Shown here: one piece after another, positions 57,950-64,000 of the stretch
Position numbering within the stretch: position 1 is the stretch's first letter
Layout of the letters: every line of letters starts with the position of its first letter
Source of the DNA: Sporosarcina cascadiensis
GTDB lineage: Bacteria; Bacillota; Bacilli; Bacillales_A; Planococcaceae
Direction: 5' to 3'
Assembly (NCBI RefSeq): GCF_009650995.1
Contig: NZ_WHVV01000003.1
Coordinates: 124,001 to 188,000, forward strand
DNA length: 64,000 nucleotides
Notes under the pieces: generated by a model
The model's database searches: none
Told to the model about the DNA's origin: nothing
Seen by the model: only the letters and a program-made list of their open reading frames with translations
Made by a program: the position numbers and the translations under genes

Positions 57950-58432
57950 ATGATAAATGAAATAGACAGGAAGCATTTAACCAGGTGTATTGAATTAGCA
58001 GAGAAGGCTTTGGAAAACGGGGACGAGCCGTTTGGATCGATTTTGGTCTCGGCAGAAGGAGAGGTGCTGGCCGAAGATCGCAACCGTGTGGGAGGAGGCG
58101 ATCCGACGCAGCACCCGGAGTTTGCACTGGCACGCTGGGCAGCTGAAAATATGCCGGCAAATGAAAGAGAAAAGGCTACAGTCTATACTTCCGGTGAGCA
58201 CTGTCCGATGTGTTCGGCTGCACACGGCTTCACGGGTCTCGGTAAGATTGTCTATGCGAGCTCGTCCGGTCAGCTGTCCGAATGGATGAGTGAAATGGGT
58301 GTTGCACCTTCAAGTGTGAGAACCTTGTCAATCCAGGAAATTGTGCCGGATCTGCCAGTGGAAGGCCCGGTTCCTGAGTTGGCGGAGCAGGTGCGCGAAC
58401 TGCATCGCAGGTTTCATTCGAAAAATCAGTAA
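57950..58432 (+). CDS. Cytidine/deoxycytidylate/guanine deaminase family protein
   Basis: 160 residues from the ATG at 57950, after GGGAGGG. Zinc-dependent nucleoside/base deaminase: ELAEKALENGDEPFGSILV, the metal/catalytic H-x-E motif here HPEFALARWA (HPE for the usual HAE), and the CxxC half TSGEHCPMCSAAHG (H in place of the conserved P before C). The zinc ligands are His, Cys, Cys. Such COG0590-like proteins deaminate guanine, cytosine, or related bases. Substrate unknown. The variants in both motifs put it in a distinct subfamily that I recall as HPE/HCPMC-type nucleoside deaminases. Confidence 0.85.
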   Translation: MINEIDRKHLTRCIELAEKALENGDEPFGSILVSAEGEVLAEDRNRVGGGDPTQHPEFALARWAAENMPANEREKATVYTSGEHCPMCSAAHGFTGLGKIVYASSSGQLSEWMSEMGVAPSSVRTLSIQEIVPDLPVEGPVPELAEQVRELHRRFHSKNQ

Positions 58433-58480
58433 GACGCTCTGAGAGGCCAGGAGGGAGAGGAGACAATTTTGGCTTTTTCC

Positions 58481-59221
58481 TCAGTCGGAATTTGGTCCGT
58501 ACACTCGATTGCTGATGTCTTCCACCCTTCTGCTGTCCACCCGTTTTCCTAAGGTTGTTTTCCAATTGACAGCCAGCTCATGAACTCCCGCGAGTGTCGC
58601 TGCTTCTTCAAAATTTTCCCGGTCGATGTGCATAATAAAATTGCATCTGTCAATCGTCCATTCAGGATGCGGACGTTCAAGTAATCGTAATGTCTGTCCT
58701 GCTTCAATATAGCCTTTCTGCAATACACGGTAATACCAGCCGGTGCGTCCGGTGTTCTGAAGAAGCAGCGCCAATTCTTTTACCCGGAATCTGCGCGCCG
58801 GTTTCCAGCAAGGCTGGCGGGGCTGGGAAACTTGGATAATCGCCTCCCCGATCGCAAACGTATCGCCAATAGCGATGTCTGTTTCGAGCAAGCGGGCTGT
58901 TGAGAAATTCTCTCCCATTCCGCCAGGCTTTATATCCTGATTGCCAAGTTCCTTCTGCCAAACGGAATAATGCTCCGACGGGTAGGAAAATACAGCTTTT
59001 TCAGGTCCGCCGTGATGTCTCAGGTCTGCCTGTTCATCGCCTGTCAGATTGGTCTGCGTCAACCAAACAGGACCGGACACGGGCTCTTTAAGAATAGATG
59101 TGCTCCATTCCCGGTCCATCGGCTGTTCTGCACCGGCTGCTCCAAATACTTTCGGTCTGCCGGCAAAAAGAGTTTCCACAGTTGGTGATTTTCCTGCAGG
59201 TTTGTTGTTCATGGCTATCAT
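58481..59221 (-). CDS. MOSC domain protein (YiiM-like)
   Basis: 246 residues. N-terminal beta-barrel MOSC domain: VETLFAGRPKVF, HHGGPEKAVFSYPSEHY, PGGMGENFSTARLLETDIAI and QPRQPCWKPARRF, with the conserved Cys that binds molybdenum cofactor, then the C-terminal three-helix YiiM extension. YiiM-type proteins reduce N-hydroxylated bases such as 6-N-hydroxylaminopurine. Its end is 48 bp from the convergent deaminase gene stop. GAGAGGATGG before the ATG at 59221; an in-frame ATG at 59212 is also possible. Confidence 0.9.
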   Translation of the reverse strand: MIAMNNKPAGKSPTVETLFAGRPKVFGAAGAEQPMDREWSTSILKEPVSGPVWLTQTNLTGDEQADLRHHGGPEKAVFSYPSEHYSVWQKELGNQDIKPGGMGENFSTARLLETDIAIGDTFAIGEAIIQVSQPRQPCWKPARRFRVKELALLLQNTGRTGWYYRVLQKGYIEAGQTLRLLERPHPEWTIDRCNFIMHIDRENFEEAATLAGVHELAVNWKTTLGKRVDSRRVEDISNRVYGPNSD

Positions 59222-59683
59222 CCATCCTCTCTGCTTTCATGTTCAAGTGATCGAACTGAACAATCAACCTGGGCCTCATCGATGTGCCGCGGAAAGAAAG
59301 CATATATAATATGTTAATTATTCCATTCCCCTGTTGTATGTACAAGGATTTTGGCAGTATTCGGTTTAAGTCGGCAGTGCCGCATTATGTATTTCCCTCA
59401 ATCGCTACTCGATGACAGAAGTGTGCCGATGCTGCTGGTGGATTCATTCAGCGGGTCATTCCCCGGAGCATATTTCATTGTTAAGGGAGCAGGGGTGGCT
59501 GCTGACTTCAATGAGCTGGCCATGCCGGATCATGGCTGATTCGTATATAATGAAAGACTTTCCTGCTTTATTATCTGGAGTCTGCTTTTTTGAAAAATGA
59601 CCGTTTTCCCTTCTTATGCATACTTGAGGGACAAAGTGAAATACTAAGTCTGTCAGAATTTTAATTTGCGGGAGGGGAAGTAC
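59222..59683. other. Intergenic region, possible gene remnant
   Basis: About 460 bp. A plus-strand frame ending at 59539 encodes VPMLLVDSFSGSFPGAYFIV and GVAADFNELAMPDHG, protein-like but without a ribosome binding site and starting in unrelated sequence; possibly the tail of a decayed gene. No terminator found. Confidence 0.4.
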
Positions 59684-59959
59684 TTGGCGAAAAATCCAGG
59701 CCCAAGTTGGAAAAAGAATCATCCGGGCACTTTTTTCAGTAATTCAGTTGAAAAGGCAGACCGTGCAGTGAAACAGGCGATGTCCCATCCGGAAGAAATG
59801 GCAATTGAGCATGCGTTCAATTCGATAGAAACTGCTGAGAATGCATACACGAATGCAGAGCAGTTTAATGTGCATTTGGATAATGTTCAGCAGCATAAAG
59901 ATCAGTTGGATTCACTCAAGCAGCAGTTGAATGAAACCCATAAGAAAATGGGTGAGTAG
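59684..59959 (+). CDS. Small hypothetical protein
   Basis: 91 residues from a TTG start at 59684, 6 bases after GGGAGGGG; the frame extends upstream to 59666 but the ATG there precedes the ribosome binding site. Starts (M)AKNPGPSWKKNHPGTFFSNS, a pattern I associate with small Bacillales proteins, then helical with a coiled-coil-like C-terminus (VQQHKDQLDSLKQQLNETHK). No function known. Strong terminator follows. Confidence 0.7.
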   Translation: MAKNPGPSWKKNHPGTFFSNSVEKADRAVKQAMSHPEEMAIEHAFNSIETAENAYTNAEQFNVHLDNVQQHKDQLDSLKQQLNETHKKMGE

Positions 59960-59982
59960 TGAAAATCTCTTTTAATACTATT

Positions 59983-60026
59983 GCATCTGCTCTTCACTGT
60001 TTCAGTGGACAGCGGATGCTTTTTTG
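59983..60026 (+). terminator. Rho-independent terminator
   Basis: gcatctgctcttcactg with cagtggacagcggatgc (mismatch and G-T), followed by seven T. Confidence 0.85.
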
Positions 60027-60066
60027 TCATGCTGCTTAGATCAGGAAAGAACTTTCTAAGATTTTT

Positions 60067-60094
60067 TGAAACTTTTATAGGGGTCTCCCGTCTG
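60067..60094 (+). promoter_or_regulatory. ECF sigma factor promoter of the second SLH gene
   Basis: TGAAAC (60067-60072), 16-base spacer, CGTCTG (60089-60094), followed by TACG as in the first SLH promoter (4700-4727). Spacer composition also partly conserved (starts with TTTT). Confidence 0.7.
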
Positions 60095-60141
60095 TACGCT
60101 GAATGAATTACAGACTTGCATAAAAGGGAGAGAGTAAACAC

Positions 60142-61608
60142 ATGAAAAACAAAATAATAGCGCTAGTTGGCGCTTTACTGCTCGCATGCAGTCTGCCTTT
60201 ATCCGGCGCGTCTGCCGCTGCACAGCCATTTTCAGATGTACCGCCGGCGAAGCACTTCGCAGAAGCAGTCAATGACTTAGCAGCACGCAAAATTATAGGG
60301 GGCTATCCGGACGGCACATTCAAACCGGGAAACTCGATCACGCGCGGACAGGCGGCAGCCATTATCGCAAAAATGATTAAATTAGATACAGCAAGCGTCA
60401 AGAATCCCGGCTTTAAGGATGTTTCGACATCGAACGGGTTCTACAAAGCGATTGCCGCGATGGCGGAAAAAGGAATTATCGGCGGTTATCCGGACGGCAG
60501 TTATAAGCCGAACGATCCGATCAACCGTAAGAATATGGCGGCGATACTGGTTGAGGCGTTTGATTTGCCTCGTGATGCGGATGTGAAAAATCCATTCAAG
60601 GATCCAAGCGGTATCACAAGTGACGTGCTCATTATCTACAAACTGGGCATTACAACCGGTACGAGTCCGACTGCATTCAGTCCGAATGCGTTCATCACAA
60701 GAGGTCAGGCGGCGAAAATGCTGAAGGCAACAGAAGAAGTGAATATTACGAACGTAGTAACGCTCGAACCAAGTGATCTGGGGTGGGATACTATCTATTT
60801 CGTTAATGAATCAGGGAAAGAAGCAGGTCTTGCATCTGAAGTGTTTAAAGCTGTCTTTATTAAAGGAAAAGAAGGCTATACGAAAGACAAAGTGCAGTTA
60901 ATACCTCAAAAAGAAGGGAAAGGGGCAGTTGTTCTTGGTGGAACATCATCGGGAGAACTGGCAGCAAAGCATCGTAAATACTATGTCTATAGTAAAAAGG
61001 TTGATAATGAACTCAAGCTGACATTGGAAGAAACGAACGATATACGCACGACGCCCGTAATCATCGATTCACAGGACAATCCAATCCAGAATATCGCCCT
61101 TTCCACAATGGACGGAAAGAAGTTGACTGAAAGTGCGGAAACTTCCACATGTGAAACTATCTTTCATTGCATCGATATTGAAGAAGCAGGGCAGTATATT
61201 GCAAACGTGCGGTATACAGACGGAGCTGAAGTTCGCTATGGAATTGAAGCGAAAGCAGAGAATGACAGCTTTCAATATCTAACCAGAAGAGTGAAAGAAC
61301 AACCAACTGCTGTATTGAAAATAGATGAGACATATGACATTGGCAAACATAAACTTTATCCGGAGAATCAAGAGCAGATTGCAGCCGTGACAAGGGATCC
61401 CGGCACAAACACTTTCCGGATAACCGGAAAGAAAGAGGGCAGGATCGAAATTGATTTCGAAAAACCTAACTTTGATGAAGAACATTATGAAGTGTGCAAT
61501 ACTCCCGGTGACTGCGGAAGCCATGTGTTCACCGGGGCCTATGTATTGGTAGAGCAGATCGGTTCGATTATAGGTGTCTACGCAGGGAAGTTTTATTCGG
61601 ATTACTGA
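60142..61608 (+). CDS. Secreted SLH-domain protein, paralog of 4769-5983
   Basis: 488 residues. Signal peptide (MKNKIIALVGALLLACSLPL, cleavage after SAAA). Three SLH domains (about residues 30-70, 90-135, 150-200) with GGYPDGTFKPGNSITRGQAA and GGYPDGSYKPNDPINRKN. The following ~170 residues share segments with the paralog (EVFKAVFIKGKEGYTKDKVQ; KEGKGAVVLGG; RKYYVYSKKVDNELKLTLE), and the C-terminal ~110 residues are extra (DETYDIGKHKLYPENQEQIA ... EVCNTPGDCGSHVFTGAYV), with a Cys pair. Anchored to the cell wall polymer; C-terminal function unknown. GGGAGAG ribosome binding site, own ECF promoter and terminator. Confidence 0.9.
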   Translation: MKNKIIALVGALLLACSLPLSGASAAAQPFSDVPPAKHFAEAVNDLAARKIIGGYPDGTFKPGNSITRGQAAAIIAKMIKLDTASVKNPGFKDVSTSNGFYKAIAAMAEKGIIGGYPDGSYKPNDPINRKNMAAILVEAFDLPRDADVKNPFKDPSGITSDVLIIYKLGITTGTSPTAFSPNAFITRGQAAKMLKATEEVNITNVVTLEPSDLGWDTIYFVNESGKEAGLASEVFKAVFIKGKEGYTKDKVQLIPQKEGKGAVVLGGTSSGELAAKHRKYYVYSKKVDNELKLTLEETNDIRTTPVIIDSQDNPIQNIALSTMDGKKLTESAETSTCETIFHCIDIEEAGQYIANVRYTDGAEVRYGIEAKAENDSFQYLTRRVKEQPTAVLKIDETYDIGKHKLYPENQEQIAAVTRDPGTNTFRITGKKEGRIEIDFEKPNFDEEHYEVCNTPGDCGSHVFTGAYVLVEQIGSIIGVYAGKFYSDY

Positions 61609-61620
61609 TAGTATGACATA

Positions 61621-61663
61621 AAAAGTACCGGCCTCTGTATGATCAGAAGCTGGTACTTTTTTA
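61621..61663 (+). terminator. Rho-independent terminator
   Basis: aaaagtaccggcctctg with cagaagctggtactttt, T run at the end. The GTACC motif again resembles repeat ends. Confidence 0.88.
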
Positions 61664-61683
61664 TAGAATTCGGTCAGCAGGCA

Positions 61684-61959
61684 CTACCCGCGTTTGAACC
61701 GACTTCCCTTCGAACGTGATTTAACTTTCTTCAACTGCTCTTCTATTTTCTTTTCCATCACTTCGGTTTCCTGCCTGTTAATCACCAGTTCCGTAATTTT
61801 ATCACTGACCAAAGTGATCGTTACATAGACGCCTTCTTTTGCGCCTTCCGGCAAGGCGGTGACATCCGCAATGAATTCTTCGCCTGTATCCTCCACAAGC
61901 AGGACGGCAAAGCGTCCGTCTTCCATGCGGTCAATGTATCCGATTTCTCTCCGCTCCAT
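61684..61959 (-). CDS. DUF3006 domain protein
   Basis: 91 residues, AGGAGGG before ATG. Short beta-rich N-terminus (GYIDRMEDGRFAVLLVED, EEFIADVTALPEGAKEGVYV) matches DUF3006, with a basic C-terminal tail (KKIEEQLKKVKSRSKGSRFK). DUF3006 genes very often follow MBL-fold/ComEC-like genes, as here (3 bp gap from the MBL-HhH lipoprotein stop to this start), suggesting joint function. Likely cytosolic. Confidence 0.85.
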   Translation of the reverse strand: MERREIGYIDRMEDGRFAVLLVEDTGEEFIADVTALPEGAKEGVYVTITLVSDKITELVINRQETEVMEKKIEEQLKKVKSRSKGSRFKRG

Positions 61960-61962
61960 TTT

Positions 61963-63231
61963 TCACCCTCCTGTACAGGCTGCGCCTTCAGCGAGGATAT
62001 CTGCAATCCTGCCGGGCCCGATACCTTTTATTCTGCTCAAATCTTCTACACTTGCAAACGGCCGTAATTCTATCAGATCCTTTGCTCTGGCAGGTCCGAT
62101 ATGTGTAATATTCATCAGTTCCTCATACGAAGCACTGTTGACATCGATACAGTCGGCCGAGGGAGCTGCTTGATTTTCTGCAGGTTTCTCCACAGGTTTT
62201 TCTTCCGGTGTGCCTGCAGGTTCATCTCTCGTACTATCATCTTTAACTGTCCCGACTGTATACGTACTTCCGTCTGTCACGACGACAATCGAGCCGTGTA
62301 CAGATGTCTCATAGATGTCGATGCCTTTCGCCTTTACCCGTGAGACGACTTCCTCATGCGGATGATCGTACTGACTGTCTTCTCCAGCTGAAATAATCGC
62401 GACTTTTGGATCGACTGCCTCTAAAAATGGCAGGGAAGTGGATGTTTTGGAGCCGTGATGCCCGAGCTGCAGGAAATCCGCTTTCAGGTCGTATCCACTG
62501 TCGATCATTTTCTGTTCGGTCTGGACTTCAGCGTCTCCTGTGAACAAAAAGGACACATCACCGTACGTCAGTTTCATTGAAAGGGACCCTTCATGCACGT
62601 CACCGTTGATTTCATTTGGGTTAAAGATTTCGATCACCATTGGGCCGACATCGAATACATCGCCTGCACGAGGTTCGTAATAGCCGGTGTCGTTCAGTTC
62701 GATTGCATCCAGCACGCGGCTGAATACTTTGGAGTTGGCGGTGTCTCCGGAAAGCCAGACTTCATCCGTTTCGATCTGTTCAATGATTTTATCGATCTGC
62801 CCGATATGGTCGGCGTGCGGATGGGTGCCCGCTATAATATCGAGATGTTCTACATGCTGTTCGCGTAAATAACTCACTACGTCAGTCGAGTTCCAGTTTC
62901 CCGCATCAATCAATATCCTGAATTGCTCACCGTTTTCAGAGAAAGACAACAGTGCGGCGTCTGCCTGGCCCGCATTGATGTAATGAACGGTCAACTCCTC
63001 CAAGTCATCGCTTGACTGTAAGGGAGAAGCATCCTTTTCAATTTCTGTTTCCTCTGCCTTGGGCAAAGGAGCGGTTTCACTGCCGCCGATCTGTCCGACC
63101 GGCATGGGTTCGCTTTGTTCTTTCTTCGCTTGATCTGCTGCATCTTCGATTTTTTCCTGCACAGGATTGCCTGTACTGCAGCCCCACAGCAATAAAATCA
63201 GAAGGAATGATGCCCATAACCTGTTTTTCAC
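61963..63231 (-). CDS. MBL-fold lipoprotein with ComEA-like helix-hairpin-helix C-terminus
   Basis: 422 residues from a GTG start at 63231, 8 bases after AGGAGG. Lipoprotein signal (LILLLWGC). A Glu/Pro-rich linker is followed by a metallo-beta-lactamase fold (HYINAGQADAALL, IDAGNWN, GTHPHADHIGQID, FTGDAE, LGHHGSKTS), then another Pro/Glu linker and a C-terminal HhH pair (IDVNSASYEELMNITHIGPA, RIKGIGPGRIADIL). The MBL part matches the extracellular hydrolase domain of ComEC/Rec2, and the HhH the DNA-binding domain of ComEA. So it is a membrane-anchored extracellular hydrolase that may bind and cut DNA. Role in competence or nutrient DNA use is inference. Confidence 0.9.
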   Translation of the reverse strand: MKNRLWASFLLILLLWGCSTGNPVQEKIEDAADQAKKEQSEPMPVGQIGGSETAPLPKAEETEIEKDASPLQSSDDLEELTVHYINAGQADAALLSFSENGEQFRILIDAGNWNSTDVVSYLREQHVEHLDIIAGTHPHADHIGQIDKIIEQIETDEVWLSGDTANSKVFSRVLDAIELNDTGYYEPRAGDVFDVGPMVIEIFNPNEINGDVHEGSLSMKLTYGDVSFLFTGDAEVQTEQKMIDSGYDLKADFLQLGHHGSKTSTSLPFLEAVDPKVAIISAGEDSQYDHPHEEVVSRVKAKGIDIYETSVHGSIVVVTDGSTYTVGTVKDDSTRDEPAGTPEEKPVEKPAENQAAPSADCIDVNSASYEELMNITHIGPARAKDLIELRPFASVEDLSRIKGIGPGRIADILAEGAACTGG

Positions 63232-63282
63232 TCTGCATCCTCCTATTTAAAAGATAGCTATATTATAGCAGTTTGCAAATTT

Positions 63283-64000
63283 TTATTGGGAAAGAGGGGG
63301 TACGGGGCCATCTTTTTTGATTATCACACGTTTTTCACTCATCAATTCACTGACAGTTCCGAGACGATAGCCTTGTTCAGTAATTTGTGTAATCATGGCT
63401 CCTATTCCTTCCGCTACGGGTTTCGTTGGATGCATTAATATCATCGAGCCATTCTCTACTTGAGTTACTACTCTGTTCACCATCACAGAAGTAGCGGGCT
63501 TTTTCCAATCAACTGTGTCCACTGTCCATAAAACTGTATGCATTCCGAGCTGACTGGCGACTTCAACAGTCTGCTGATTAAAACTGCCGCTGGGCGGACC
63601 GAACCACTTTGGCGATTCGATTCCAAGTGTTTTACTAATGATATCATTTGTCCTTTTTAATTCTTCGCTCGTTTCAACTTCCGATTTTCGCTGCAAATCG
63701 GGATGACTGTATGCATGGTTGCCAATTTCATGACCGTCCTTAAAAATCATTTTTGCCAAATCAGGATTATTTCTTACCCAGCTTCCGTCAAAGAAAAAGG
63801 AGACTTTCGTTTTATTTTCCTTCAGTACATCCAAAATTTCAGGAATAAATTCATTGCCCCATGCAACATTAATTAAGAAGGCCACCATTGGCTTATCCGG
63901 GTTTCCTTTGAAAATAGGATGGGGTCCTAAATCTTCCAAATGAACAGCAGGCGAAGTTTCCTTATAGACTACTTTTGATTTGTCCATTTTGCCATTAGCT
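63283..64000 (-). CDS. Polysaccharide deacetylase family protein, YlxY-like (5' end outside the window)
   Basis: At least 239 residues, running off the right edge without a start. NodB-like carbohydrate esterase 4 domain: PMVAFLINVAWGNEFIPEIL, FFFDGSWVRNNPDL, DGHEIGNHAYSHPD (metal-binding HxxxH), FGPPSGSFN, HTVLWTVDTVDWKKP and GSMILMHPTKPVAEGI. It matches B. subtilis YlxY closely in order and motifs. The first Asp of the canonical TFDDG motif is replaced (AFLINVAWGN), as in YlxY, so a metal ligand is missing and the activity is uncertain. The first methionine in view (63987) is probably internal because the frame stays open upstream. Confidence 0.9.
   Translation of the reverse strand, partial: ANGKMDKSKVVYKETSPAVHLEDLGPHPIFKGNPDKPMVAFLINVAWGNEFIPEILDVLKENKTKVSFFFDGSWVRNNPDLAKMIFKDGHEIGNHAYSHPDLQRKSEVETSEELKRTNDIISKTLGIESPKWFGPPSGSFNQQTVEVASQLGMHTVLWTVDTVDWKKPATSVMVNRVVTQVENGSMILMHPTKPVAEGIGAMITQITEQGYRLGTVSELMSEKRVIIKKDGPVPPLSQ

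Overview
The window looks like chromosomal DNA of a low-to-moderate G+C Bacillota, most likely a Planococcaceae member such as Sporosarcina. This is inferred from strong AGGAGG ribosome binding sites with some GTG/TTG starts, S-layer homology (SLH) proteins, an LtaS-type lipoteichoic acid synthase, RNase J, a YlxY-type deacetylase, a SAM-I (S-box) riboswitch and ECF promoters of TGAAAC-N16-CGTC form. No rRNA, tRNA, CRISPR array or prophage core was seen.

Layout. 0.3-1.5 kb: TumE-type toxin and its helix-turn-helix partner. 1.7-9.4 kb: universal stress protein, class A penicillin-binding protein, a first SLH protein and three poorly known genes, separated by copies of a ~98-bp palindromic repeat. 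9.7-16.5 kb: an OpuC-type osmoprotectant ABC operon with one permease, divergent from a four-gene (2Fe-2S)/flavin dehydrogenase operon resembling HcnABC or opine/sarcosine oxidases; together they look like an uptake-plus-oxidation module for an amine or N-methylated compound. 16.5-22.4 kb: accessory DNA with gene remnants, a PLD-nuclease/helicase/DUF3427 protein, a Nudix hydrolase and a DUF4041/GIY-YIG protein. 22.7-24.2 kb: a promoter plus SAM-I riboswitch in front of three small orphan genes. 24.9-34.2 kb: YHYH protein, LD-carboxypeptidase, LtaS, secreted and hypothetical proteins, DegV, SDR. 34.5-38.8 kb: catalase, a frameshifted SAP/FokI-like nuclease gene, and a scar made of a decayed molybdoenzyme 3' end fused to a copy of the catalase 3' end.

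38.9-48.2 kb: ketopantoate-reductase-like protein, a lipoprotein, a three-gene operon (SLAC1/TehA-type transporter, small protein, molybdopterin oxidoreductase with LysM-like C-terminus), an IS110/IS1111-type insertion sequence with 15-bp inverted repeats, and a prolyl-4-hydroxylase-like enzyme. 48.5-64 kb: mostly ordinary backbone: VWA lipoprotein, fatty-acid hydroxylase, a FadR-type regulator, membrane-anchored 5'-nucleotidase, HD hydrolase, RNase J, deaminase, MOSC protein, a second SLH protein, DUF3006, an MBL-HhH lipoprotein, and a YlxY-like deacetylase cut by the window edge.

The clearest unusual signals are the palindromic repeat family, the S-box riboswitch placed before an unknown gene, the two SLH genes under matching ECF promoters, the frameshifted FokI-like nuclease flanked by duplicated catalase ends, the LysM-tailed molybdoenzyme lacking the usual fourth cluster cysteine, and the IS1111-type element with a long 3' non-coding end that could encode its guide RNA. 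All functional calls rest on reading the sequence and remembered family motifs; no database search was run.
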